Shown here: positions 15,982-24,133 of the stretch, in pieces
How positions within the stretch are numbered: position 1 is the stretch's first letter
Layout of the letters: each line of letters begins with the position of its first letter
NCBI GenBank assembly: GCA_017459565.1
Contig: JAFUCP010000098.1
Location: forward strand, 1 to 46,261
Direction of reading: 5' to 3'
Origin: Clostridia bacterium
Lineage (GTDB): Bacteria > Bacillota > Clostridia > Christensenellales > Aristaeellaceae
Length of the DNA: 46,261 nucleotides
The notes under the pieces: generated by a model
The model's input: the letters and a program-made list of their open reading frames with translations, nothing else
Database searches by the model: none
What the model was told of the DNA's origin: nothing
Program-made: the position numbers and the translations under genes

Positions 15982-17709
15982 ATGAAAAAGACGTTTACCG
16001 GAAATACGCGCCTGTTCCTCTGCATCTCCGGCGCCATTATCGTCGTCGCGCTGATCATGCAGATCGCCGGCGTGGGCCTGAATTTGGGCATTGACTTCAC
16101 CGGGGGCTCCATTCTGAATTATTCCGTGGGCGAGGATTACGACGTCAACGACGTCGAGAAGGTTCTGAACGCCTCCGGCTACACCGACAACCAGATCACC
16201 AAGGCCGCGCCCTCCGCCGCGTCCCGGGCGCTGCAGGCGGAGCTGGCCGAGGCTGCCCAGGCCGCTGAGGAAGCCGCCACCGAGACCGCCGAGGCGGCCG
16301 AGGAAGCCGCCACCGAGACCGTCGAGGCCACCGAAGAAGCCGCCACCGAGACCGTCGAGGCCGCCGAGGAAGCCGCCACCGAGACCGCCGAGTCGGCTGA
16401 AGAAGCCGCCACCGAGACCGCCGAGGCGGCTGAGGACGCCGCCACCGAGACCGCTGAGGAAGCGGTTGAGGAAGCTGCCGAGCCCGCCGCGTCCATTTTG
16501 GACACCGACAAGTCCGGCATCGTCGCCGACGGCCTGACCGACCTGCAGATCCGCCTGAAGCTGGCGGACGCCACCGCGGGCATGGAAGACGTCGTGAAGT
16601 CCGCCGTCGCGGGCGTGGTTTCCGGCGCGAATGAGACCGGCTACCGCACCGCCACCAACATGGAGATCAGCAACCTGGGCTATGAGCTGACCTATGCGGG
16701 CGGCAACATCATCGAGTTCGATATGGGCGGCGATTTCGACAAGGAAGCCGTCCAGAGCGCCGTGACCAAGGCTTTGGAGGACGGCGGCTACAAGCTGACC
16801 GACATACTGTTCGTCAAGTACGACGCCGAGGCGGAGGCCGCCGCGCTGGCCGAGGCCGAAGCCGCCGCGCAGGCCGCGGCCGAGGAAGCTGAAGCGACCA
16901 CCGAGGAAACAGCCGAGGAAACAGCCGAGGAAACAGCCGAGGAAGCTGCCGAGGAAGCTGCCGAGGAAGCTGCCGAGGAAGCAACCGAAGAAGCTGCTGA
17001 GGAAGCAACCGAAGAAGCAGTTGAAGGAGCCGCCGAGGAAACCGGCAGCAACCTGCGCATCCTCATCAACATGGACGACGTCACCAGCCAGGTGCGCGCC
17101 CAGCTGGAGCAGGAGATGACCGCGAAGTACCCGAATTTCCGCTTCGTGTCCATCGACCACGTCAGCGCCATCGCGGGCCACGACCTGCTTTCCAACGCCG
17201 TCAAGGCGTTGCTGATCGCCTTCGTGTGCATGCTGATCTATATCGCCATTCGGTTCAGCGCGCTCTCCGGCGCGGCTGCGCTGTTCGCGCTGGTGCATGA
17301 CATACTGATCATGTGCGCGTTCATGGTGTTCTTCCGCGGCTTCTTCCAGGTGAACAGCCCGTTCATCGCCGCAATTCTGACCATCGTGGGTTACTCCATC
17401 AACAATACCATCATCATCTTCGACCGCATCCGCGAGACCCGCGCGAAGCCGGGCTACACGCAGGTGGACATGATGGATGTCGTGGAGGTCTCCGTCGCCA
17501 GCACTCTGTCGCGTACCATCAACACCACGCTGACCACGCTGTTTACGCTGGTGTGCCTGTATATCTTCGGCGTGTCCTCCATCAAGGAGTTCGCGTTCCC
17601 GCTGCTGGTGGGTATGCTGGCCGGTACCTATTCCTCCGTGCTGCTCAGCGGGCAGGTCTGGGCCATGTGGGATAAGAAGCTGTCCGCCAACAAGGCGAAG
17701 AAGGCATAA
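15982..17709 (+). CDS. secF: Protein translocase subunit SecF with two repeat-rich insertions
   Basis: This 575-residue SecF is nearly twice the usual length of about 300. The family core is complete: first membrane segment, GIDFTGGS motif, the loop ending SIDHVSAIAGHDL, and five C-terminal membrane segments with NSPFIAAILTIVGYSINNTI. The extra length lies in the extracytoplasmic loop after the first membrane segment. A Glu/Ala/Thr array (about residues 93-167) is followed by a folded-looking segment (168-290, DLQIRLKLADATAGMEDVV to DILFVKYDAE). A second array (about 300-353) leads back into the core. The arrays are strongly acidic and probably helical or extended. It starts 15 bases after secD behind AGAGGAGG. 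Role as SecF is secure. The purpose of the insertions is unknown. Confidence 0.94.
   Translation: MKKTFTGNTRLFLCISGAIIVVALIMQIAGVGLNLGIDFTGGSILNYSVGEDYDVNDVEKVLNASGYTDNQITKAAPSAASRALQAELAEAAQAAEEAATETAEAAEEAATETVEATEEAATETVEAAEEAATETAESAEEAATETAEAAEDAATETAEEAVEEAAEPAASILDTDKSGIVADGLTDLQIRLKLADATAGMEDVVKSAVAGVVSGANETGYRTATNMEISNLGYELTYAGGNIIEFDMGGDFDKEAVQSAVTKALEDGGYKLTDILFVKYDAEAEAAALAEAEAAAQAAAEEAEATTEETAEETAEETAEEAAEEAAEEAAEEATEEAAEEATEEAVEGAAEETGSNLRILINMDDVTSQVRAQLEQEMTAKYPNFRFVSIDHVSAIAGHDLLSNAVKALLIAFVCMLIYIAIRFSALSGAAALFALVHDILIMCAFMVFFRGFFQVNSPFIAAILTIVGYSINNTIIIFDRIRETRAKPGYTQVDMMDVVEVSVASTLSRTINTTLTTLFTLVCLYIFGVSSIKEFAFPLLVGMLAGTYSSVLLSGQVWAMWDKKLSANKAKKA
16258..16482 (+). repeat. 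Tandem repeat array 1 inside secF
   Basis: About seven imperfect units of roughly 30-33 bases, each encoding variants of AAEEAATETAEA or AAEEAATETVEA, occupy SecF residues 93-167. Units differ mostly by silent or conservative changes (GCC/GCT, GCC/GTC), which suggests an old expansion under selection to stay in frame and acidic. Confidence 0.85.
16879..17040 (+). repeat. Tandem repeat array 2 inside secF
   Basis: A 12-base unit, GAGGAAACAGCC, is repeated and then grades into GAGGAAGCTGCC and GAAGAAGC-type units. It encodes EETA/EEAA/EEAT tetrapeptides at SecF residues about 300-353. The near-identical adjacent units suggest recent slippage, so copy number may vary between strains. Confidence 0.85.
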
Positions 17710-17724
17710 TTTCACAAAATCGCC

Positions 17725-17763
17725 AGAATTAGGAATCGACGAGAGCCGGTTCCTAATTCTTTC
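17725..17763 (+). terminator. Terminator or attenuating hairpin between secF and recJ
   Basis: AGAATTAGGAA (17725-17735) pairs with TTCCTAATTCT (17750-17760), with three further pairs inside and a loop of 8 bases, followed by TTCATTTC. The imperfect T-run suggests partial termination before recJ. Confidence 0.65.
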
Positions 17764-17801
17764 ATTTCACCTGAAAAAAGGGGCACAAAAAGGAACCAGA
17801 C

Positions 17802-20204
17802 ATGCTGAAATACAAGCTGCGCGCCGACGAATTGACTTCCTTTCCGCGCCCGGAGAACATGCCGGAGGCGCTGTACAGGCTGCTGGCCGGGCGGGGCGTC
17901 GCCTCCGCGGAGGCCGCCGCGGCGTTTCTGAACCCGGGGCCGGACAGCCTGCGCGATCCCTTTGAGCTGAACGACATGGCCGCTGCGGCCGGGCGGATCA
18001 AGGCCGCCGTGGACGGAAAAGAGGTCATCTGCGTTTATGGCGATTATGACGTGGACGGGGTGTGCGCCTCGGCCATCCTTTCGGGCTATCTCACCGCCCT
18101 GGGCGCGGATGCGCGGGTCTATCTGCCCTCCCGCCACAGCGAGGGCTACGGGCTGAACGAGGCCGCCATCCGCAAGATTGCGCTTTGGGCGAAGCTGCTG
18201 GTGACGGTGGACTGCGGCGTGACCAGCGTGGCGCTGGTGGCGCTGGCGAAGCAGCTGGGCATGGATGTGATCGTCACCGACCACCACCGGCCCGCCGAGG
18301 CGCTGCCGGACTGCCCGGTGGTCAACCCTCTGCTGGGCGGCTATGCCTTTGCGTCGCTGTGCGGCGCGGGCGTGGCCTGGAAGCTGGTGTGGGCGCTGGG
18401 GGGCAGGGACGCGGCCATGCCCTGGGTGGACGTGGCGGCGCTGGCCACGGTGGCGGACGTGGTGCCCCTGACCGGGGAGAACCGCGCCATCGTGCGCATG
18501 GGGCTGGACGCCATCAACCGGGCCCCCAGGACGGGCGTCGCCGCGCTGATCGGGGCGGCGGGGTTGACGGGAAAGCGCATCACCTCCACGTCCATCGCCT
18601 TCCAGCTGGCCCCCAGGCTGAATGCGGGCGGCAGGCTGGGCTCGGCGCAGCGCTCCCTGGACCTGGTGCTGGCCCGGGAGCCCGCCCTGGCGCACAGGCT
18701 GGCTATGGAACTGGAGGAAGAAAACACCCGCCGGAGGACCGTGGAGGCGCAGATCCTGCGCCAGGCCCAGGCGCAGCTGGAGGACTTTGATTTCCTCGCC
18801 CACCGGGCGCTGATCCTGGCGGGCAGGGACTGGAACCCCGGGGTTATCGGGCTGGCGGCCTCTCGGCTGGTGGAGCAGTACCACTATCCCGTGATCCTGC
18901 TTTCGGATCAGGGGGACAAAATGACCGGCTCCTGCCGCAGCATCGAGGGCGTGGACATTCACGCCGCGCTGACGGGCTGCGCCGACACCCTGGTGAAGTT
19001 CGGCGGGCACAGGCAGGCGGCGGGGCTCACGCTGCTGCCGGACAGGCTGGAGGACTTTGTCCGCGCCATGGATGCCTGGCTGACGGAAAATGTCGCGCCG
19101 GAGGCCTATATCCCCGTCCAGGAGTACGACGCGCCGCTGGATTTTGAAAGCGTCACGTCGGGTTTCGTCGCCGCGCTGGAGGACCTGCAGCCCACGGGCT
19201 TCGGCAATCCCGCGCCGCTGTTCCGCGCCTCGGCAGAGGTGGTGGAGGCCCGCGCCGTGGGGGCGGAGGGCGCGCATTTGAAGCTGACGCTGGCCCAGGG
19301 CGGGCACCGGCTGGGTGGCATCGCCTTTCGGGAGGGGTCCCGGGCGGGGCAGCTGTCCGGCAGCGTGGACGCGCTGTTTGCCGTGGAGATGAACGCCTGG
19401 ATGGGCCGCAGCGAACCGCAGCTACAGGTGAAGGCGCTGGCGGACGCGGACGTGGACGGGCGCCTGCGGTCAAAACTTGCGGATGAATCCGCCCTGCAAT
19501 GCGAATTCTTAACAGAGATATTCTATAATAAAAAAATCCCCCCCGAGATAAGGGACGCGCCGGAAATCGACGATGAGACGCTGGCGGACTGGCTGCGTAA
19601 GCGGCCCCAGGGCACGCTGGTTTTGACCTTTGATATCGCCGCGACGCAGCGCCTCATGCAGCTGTGCGCCAGCTGCCCGCCGGATCTCTGCCTGGGCGAG
19701 CTGCCCGCGGATCCCCGGGCGTTCAACGCAGTGTGCGTCTGTCCCGCAAAGGGACGCGTGCCGCGAAGCTATGACCGGCTGGTGCTGGCGGGGATACCGG
19801 CAGAGGCCGCGCCCGAGGCGGGCGGCGCGCAGGTGTTTCGCCTTGCGGGCTGTGGCGGCCCGGGGGGTGTGATGCCGGATATCGACGGGCTTCGCCTTGC
19901 CTACAGGGCCGCCATGCGCGTGGTGCGCAGGCCGGTTTGGTGCCTGTCGCTGGCGCAGCTGGCCTATATGACCGCCGAGGAGGCGGCGACGGACGATGCC
20001 GCCGCGCAGGGACCCGTGAGTACCCCCGCCGCCGCGGCGGCGATCCTGGCCATGGCGGATATGGGATTGTTTGAGCTGGATATGAATTCGCGCCCCGTCG
20101 CCCTGCGGCGGCTGGCGCGGGCCAAGGCCAGCCCGGAGCAGAGCGCGGTGTGGCGCGTCATGCAGCGCTGGCGGGAGAAGGAACGCGCGCAACAGGATGC
20201 TTGA
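17802..20204 (+). CDS. recJ: Single-stranded-DNA-specific exonuclease RecJ
   Basis: The 800-residue 5'-3' exonuclease acts in recombination and mismatch repair. The DHH phosphoesterase core shows YGDYDVDG (79-86), VDCG (136-139) and TDHH (159-162). The DHHA1 domain includes MTGSCRSIEGVDIHAAL and FGGHRQAAGLTL, and an OB-like domain follows (about residues 450-560). A long C-terminal extension brings it to the length of the Firmicutes RecJ type. ATG 17802 has AAGGA upstream. It stands between secDF and rel, the usual Clostridia/Bacilli order. The apt gene often found between recJ and rel is missing here. Confidence 0.95.
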   Translation: MLKYKLRADELTSFPRPENMPEALYRLLAGRGVASAEAAAAFLNPGPDSLRDPFELNDMAAAAGRIKAAVDGKEVICVYGDYDVDGVCASAILSGYLTALGADARVYLPSRHSEGYGLNEAAIRKIALWAKLLVTVDCGVTSVALVALAKQLGMDVIVTDHHRPAEALPDCPVVNPLLGGYAFASLCGAGVAWKLVWALGGRDAAMPWVDVAALATVADVVPLTGENRAIVRMGLDAINRAPRTGVAALIGAAGLTGKRITSTSIAFQLAPRLNAGGRLGSAQRSLDLVLAREPALAHRLAMELEEENTRRRTVEAQILRQAQAQLEDFDFLAHRALILAGRDWNPGVIGLAASRLVEQYHYPVILLSDQGDKMTGSCRSIEGVDIHAALTGCADTLVKFGGHRQAAGLTLLPDRLEDFVRAMDAWLTENVAPEAYIPVQEYDAPLDFESVTSGFVAALEDLQPTGFGNPAPLFRASAEVVEARAVGAEGAHLKLTLAQGGHRLGGIAFREGSRAGQLSGSVDALFAVEMNAWMGRSEPQLQVKALADADVDGRLRSKLADESALQCEFLTEIFYNKKIPPEIRDAPEIDDETLADWLRKRPQGTLVLTFDIAATQRLMQLCASCPPDLCLGELPADPRAFNAVCVCPAKGRVPRSYDRLVLAGIPAEAAPEAGGAQVFRLAGCGGPGGVMPDIDGLRLAYRAAMRVVRRPVWCLSLAQLAYMTAEEAATDDAAAQGPVSTPAAAAAILAMADMGLFELDMNSRPVALRRLARAKASPEQSAVWRVMQRWREKERAQQDA

Positions 20205-20218
20205 AAGGAGGCTCGCAC

Positions 20219-22414
20219 ATGTCTGAAGGAAATCTGCGCCCCTATATCGGGCCGGAGGAACTGATTTCGCGGATTCGAAAATACCACCCGGACGACGACA
20301 TGGACATGGTACAGCGGGCCTATGAATACGCGGAAAAGGCCCACGAGGGCCAGGTCCGCAAGTCCGGCGACCCCTATTTCAGCCACCCGCTGGCGGTGGC
20401 TGTGATCCTCACGGACCTGATGCTGGACGCCACCACCATCGCCGCCGGCCTGCTGCACGACTGCGTGGAGGACGTGGAGGGCTGCACGCTGGACGGCATC
20501 CGTTCGCTGTTCGGCGAAGAGGTGGCGCTGCTGGTGGACGGCGTGACCAAGCTGAGCCAGCTGAATTTCGCCAACCGCGAGGAGGCCCAGGCGGAGACGC
20601 TGCGCAAGATGTTCCTGGCCATGGCCAAGGATATCCGCGTGGTGCTGATCAAGCTGGCGGACCGGCTGCACAACATGCGCACGCTGAAATGGCAGAAGCC
20701 GGAGCGCCAGGTGCCCATCGCCCGGGAGACGCTGGATATCTACGCGCCGCTGGCCCACCGGCTGGGCGTGTACACGGTGAAGTGGGAGCTGGAGGATCTG
20801 TCCCTGCGCTATCTGGACCCGGACGGCTACTATGAGCTGGTGCGCCTGGTGGGCATGAAGCGCGAGGAGCGGGAGCAGCTGATCGCCCAGGTCACCCAGG
20901 AACTCAAGGGGCGGCTCAGCGAGGCGGGCATACGCTGCGAAATCGACGGACGGCCCAAGCACTTCTATTCCATCTATAAAAAGATGAAGAGCCAGAACAA
21001 GTCCTTCGACCAGATTATGGACCTGATCGCCGTGCGTGTGCTGGTGAACACCAAGCAGGACTGCTATTTCGCGCTGGGCATCGTGCATACCATCTGGCCG
21101 CAGGTGCCGGGCCGGTTCAAGGACTACATCAGTATGCCCAAGGCCAATATGTACCAGTCGCTGCACACCACCGTAGTCAACCAGGGCAGGCCCTTCGAGG
21201 TGCAGATTCGCACCTTTGAGATGCACCGCACGGCGGAATACGGCATCGCAGCCCACTGGCGCTACAAGGAGGGCAAGGCCGCCGACGAGCTGGATACCAA
21301 GCTCAGCTGGCTGCGCCGCATACTGGATTGGCAGTCCGATGCCAAGGACCCCGGCGATTTCAGCGAGCTTTTGAAATTCGACCTGTTTGCCGACGAGGTT
21401 TTCGTGTTCACGCCCCGGGGCGACGTGGTTTCGCTGCCCAGGGGGGCCACGCCGCTGGACTTCGCCTATCGCATCCATTCCGCGGTGGGCAACCGCTGCA
21501 TTGGCGCGAAGGTGAACGGGCGCATTGTGCCCCTGGCCCATCAGCTGGAGACCGGGGATTTCGTGGAGGTCATGACCTCGTCCTCCTCTCACGGCCCGTC
21601 CCGGGACTGGCTGAACATCGTCAAGACCAGCGAGGCCAAGGCCAAGATTCGCGCGTGGCTCAAGAAGGAGCAGCGGGACGAAAACATCGTCCATGGCCGG
21701 GAGCTGCTGGAGCGGGAGGCCAAGCGGCTGGGCTACAGCATGTCCCAGCTGAACAAGCCGCAGCTGGTGGAATCGCTGTACAAGCGCTATTCCGTGCAGA
21801 GCTATGACGATGTCTGCGCCATGGTGGGCTTCGGCGGGCTGAGTACCGTGCAGGTGCTGAACCGGCTGATTGACGAATACAAAAAGACCAACAAGCTGGA
21901 GGAACCCCCCGCCATCCCGCCGGAGCAGCTCCCGGAGCCGCCCCGCAAGAGCTCCAGCAGCAGCTCCAACGGCGTGATCGTGAAGGGCGAAAGCGGTATG
22001 CTGGTTCGCTTTGCCAAGTGCTGCTCCCCCCTGCCGGGAGACAAGATCATCGGCTATATCACCCGCGGGCGCGGGGTTTCGGTCCACCGGGCGGACTGCG
22101 TCAGCCTCAAGGACCCGGGCGTGGAGCAGGGCCGGCTGATCGAGGTCGACTGGGAGGACCGGGATTCCGGCGGCACCTATGAGGCGGAGATCCGCATCGT
22201 GTGCTACAACCGCACGGGCCTGCTGGCGGAGCTGTCGGTGCTGTTCGCCTCCATGGAGGTGCCTGTCAGCGCCATTTCCGCCCATACCCTCAAGGACAGC
22301 ACCTTCCTGTTCCACATCTCGCTGGTCATCAAGACCACCCAGCAGCTGGCCAAGATCATCCGGGAGCTGAACAAGTGGCCGGATATCATCGAGGTCAGCA
22401 GGGTGAACGGCTGA
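20219..22414 (+). CDS. rel: Bifunctional (p)ppGpp synthetase/hydrolase (Rel)
   Basis: The 731-residue stringent-response enzyme has all four regions. The HD hydrolase domain shows FSHPLAVAV, HDCVED (His80, Asp81) and KLADRLHNMRTL. The synthetase domain has RPKHFYSIYKKM and GRFKDYISMPKANMYQSLHT. The TGS domain begins VFVFTPRGDVVSLPRGATPL, and a C-terminal zinc-finger-like and ACT region includes RFAKCCSPLPGDKIIGYITR. The intact HD motif and the RFKD synthetase motif mark a bifunctional enzyme rather than a synthetase-only RelA. ATG 20219 follows AAAGGAGG, only 14 bases after recJ. An upstream in-frame start at 20150 lies inside recJ and is rejected. Confidence 0.96.
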   Translation: MSEGNLRPYIGPEELISRIRKYHPDDDMDMVQRAYEYAEKAHEGQVRKSGDPYFSHPLAVAVILTDLMLDATTIAAGLLHDCVEDVEGCTLDGIRSLFGEEVALLVDGVTKLSQLNFANREEAQAETLRKMFLAMAKDIRVVLIKLADRLHNMRTLKWQKPERQVPIARETLDIYAPLAHRLGVYTVKWELEDLSLRYLDPDGYYELVRLVGMKREEREQLIAQVTQELKGRLSEAGIRCEIDGRPKHFYSIYKKMKSQNKSFDQIMDLIAVRVLVNTKQDCYFALGIVHTIWPQVPGRFKDYISMPKANMYQSLHTTVVNQGRPFEVQIRTFEMHRTAEYGIAAHWRYKEGKAADELDTKLSWLRRILDWQSDAKDPGDFSELLKFDLFADEVFVFTPRGDVVSLPRGATPLDFAYRIHSAVGNRCIGAKVNGRIVPLAHQLETGDFVEVMTSSSSHGPSRDWLNIVKTSEAKAKIRAWLKKEQRDENIVHGRELLEREAKRLGYSMSQLNKPQLVESLYKRYSVQSYDDVCAMVGFGGLSTVQVLNRLIDEYKKTNKLEEPPAIPPEQLPEPPRKSSSSSSNGVIVKGESGMLVRFAKCCSPLPGDKIIGYITRGRGVSVHRADCVSLKDPGVEQGRLIEVDWEDRDSGGTYEAEIRIVCYNRTGLLAELSVLFASMEVPVSAISAHTLKDSTFLFHISLVIKTTQQLAKIIRELNKWPDIIEVSRVNG

Positions 22415-22438
22415 TCCCGGCTTCAAAGGAGGTTGTTT

Positions 22439-22888
22439 ATGCGCTGCGTCATACAGAAGGTCACCCGCGCCGAGGTGTCGGTGGCGGGGGAGAGCGTGGG
22501 CAGAATAGGGGACGGCTATATGGTGCTGGTGGGCGCGCAAACGGGCGACACCGAGGCCGACGCCCGCTATTGCGCGGAAAAGATCGCGGGCCTGCGGGTG
22601 TTTGAGGACGAAAACGACAAGATGAACCTTTCGCTGGCCGACGTGGGCGGCAGCGTGCTGCTGGTCAGCCAGTTCACGCTGCTGGCGGACGCGCGCCACG
22701 GCCGCAGGCCGGACTTCATACAGGCCGCCCGGCCCGAGGTGGCCGAGCCGCTGTGCGAGCTGGTGAAGCGACTCATCGAGGAAAAGGGCGTACACGTCGA
22801 AACCGGGCGCTTTCGCACCCATATGCAGGTGTCCCTGGTCAACGACGGCCCGGTGACGATCCTGCTGGACAGCAAAAAGGGCTTCTGA
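22439..22888 (+). CDS. dtd: D-aminoacyl-tRNA deacylase
   Basis: The 149-residue enzyme removes D-amino acids, and glycine misattached to tRNA-Ala, from tRNA. It begins [20 protein letters not shown] and carries both family motifs, SQFTLLAD and [10 protein letters not shown]. Length is normal. ATG 22439 follows AAAGGAGG. A TTG two codons earlier is in frame but too close to the ribosome site. It lies 24 bases after rel, the conserved rel-dtd pairing of Firmicutes. Confidence 0.95.
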   Translation: MRCVIQKVTRAEVSVAGESVGRIGDGYMVLVGAQTGDTEADARYCAEKIAGLRVFEDENDKMNLSLADVGGSVLLVSQFTLLADARHGRRPDFIQAARPEVAEPLCELVKRLIEEKGVHVETGRFRTHMQVSLVNDGPVTILLDSKKGF

Positions 22889-22951
22889 TCCGCCGGGAAG
22901 GGGCGGATCGGAGGTTGCTTGCAATAAAATCATCACAAGAAGGAAACGAAA

Positions 22952-23467
22952 ATGATCAAACGGATACTGATGCTGATGCTGTGCCTGGCGCTGCTGGGCG
23001 GCTGCACCGTGCTGGCGGAGGAGGCTGCGGAGGCCATGGAGACGCCGGAGCCCATACCCGCGCCCACCGTGGAAGTGCTGGCGGAGCGCTATTTTGAATC
23101 GCTGGCGGATTTGGAGATCGGCACCGCGGGCGCTTCGCTCAAGACCGCGGAGGCGGCGGAGCGGGTGTGCGCCTTTGCCGTGGAATACGCGCTGTACAAC
23201 CCCGAGGTGGACGCGCTTCGCGCCAACCTGCTCGAGGCACTTGAGGCCATGGACGATGCGCGGCAGGAGGCGTTCTGGCAGGGCTTTTGCGCCGTGCGCG
23301 CGCTGCTGGACGACTGCCTGGACGACTGGGAGGCCAACCGCCCCCTGTTTGAGGACGCCGGCGCGGCGGAGGCGATGGATGAAGTGATGTACGACCCGCT
23401 GAACCGCCTGAGCTGGCAGAACCTGCGGGACCACACGCTGACCCTGGGCAACGAGCCGGCGGCATAA
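22952..23467 (+). CDS. Small predicted lipoprotein, unknown function
   Basis: The 171-residue product has a lipoprotein signal peptide, with lipobox LLGGC and Cys18 (MIKRILMLMLCLALLGGCTV). A short Pro/Glu spacer and a mostly helical acidic domain follow (AERYFESLADLEIGTAGASL, MDDARQEAFWQGFCAVRALL). AAGAAGGAAACG precedes the ATG. No family is recognised. Its place between dtd and the hydrolase interrupts the otherwise conserved block. Confidence 0.75.
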   Translation: MIKRILMLMLCLALLGGCTVLAEEAAEAMETPEPIPAPTVEVLAERYFESLADLEIGTAGASLKTAEAAERVCAFAVEYALYNPEVDALRANLLEALEAMDDARQEAFWQGFCAVRALLDDCLDDWEANRPLFEDAGAAEAMDEVMYDPLNRLSWQNLRDHTLTLGNEPAA

Positions 23468-23512
23468 GGCTCTGCTCATCGCCGCGATAATATTTCAGAT
23501 GGAGAGAGCGCT

Positions 23513-24133
23513 ATGAGCCTCGAAATAACCCGCGTTTTGTGCGGCATGATTCGGGAAAACGCCTATGTCGTCTCCGTGGCCGGGCGGCGGGACTGCGCCG
23601 TCATCGACCCCGGGGACGATTTCCCCGCGCTGAAGCGCGCCGTGGGCGAAAGGCAGCTGGGCGCGATCCTGCTGACCCACGGCCACTTCGACCACATCCT
23701 CGGGGCGGGCCCGCTGGCGCGGGAAACCGGCGCGCCGGTATATGTGGCGGCGGAGGACGCCGAGATGCTGGGCGACGCGCGGCTGAACGGGTACGCGCAC
23801 CTGATGGGCGTGCATGAGATGCCCGGCCCGGCGCTTCAGCCGCGGGCCTATGGCGAACGGCTGTCGGTATGCGGCATGACGTTTGACATACTGCGCACCC
23901 CGGGCCACTCGAAGGGCTCTGTGTGCCTGTATCTGGCCGGGGAGGGCGTGCTGTTCAGCGGCGACACGCTGTTTTGCGCGGGCTATGGACGCCTGGACCT
24001 GCACGGCGGCGACGCGGGGGCCATGCTGCAATCGCTGAAAGCGCTGTTTGAGCTGCCCGGCGGGGTCAAGGTCCTGTCCGGCCACGGCGAGGCCACCACC
24101 ATCGGAGAAGAAAGGGCGCGCTACCGGCTATGA
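23513..24133 (+). CDS. Metallo-beta-lactamase-fold hydrolase (glyoxalase II-like)
   Basis: The 206-residue protein has the metal-binding motif THGHFDH (His56, His58, Asp60, His61), a later histidine in TPGHSKGSV, the bridging Asp in FSGDTLF and a final His in LSGHGEATTIGEE. The size and motifs match the YcbL-type branch often called hydroxyacylglutathione hydrolase, although clostridia usually lack glutathione, so the thioester substrate is uncertain. Its stop overlaps the hemZ start by four bases (ATGA), so the two are translationally coupled. Confidence 0.9.
   Translation: MSLEITRVLCGMIRENAYVVSVAGRRDCAVIDPGDDFPALKRAVGERQLGAILLTHGHFDHILGAGPLARETGAPVYVAAEDAEMLGDARLNGYAHLMGVHEMPGPALQPRAYGERLSVCGMTFDILRTPGHSKGSVCLYLAGEGVLFSGDTLFCAGYGRLDLHGGDAGAMLQSLKALFELPGGVKVLSGHGEATTIGEERARYRL

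Noticed and set aside
14617-17715. Minus-strand open frame of over 1000 codons opposite secD-secF
   Set aside because: It is the shadow of two well-recognised membrane protein genes. Its His/Gly/Gln-rich, Phe-Leu-Gly repeat composition comes from the reversed secF repeat array, and it has no ribosome site or family match.
19964-23479. Minus-strand open frame of over 1100 codons opposite recJ, rel, dtd and the lipoprotein
   Set aside because: It crosses four recognised plus-strand genes and has the low-complexity His/Gln/Val composition typical of antisense frames in high-GC DNA.
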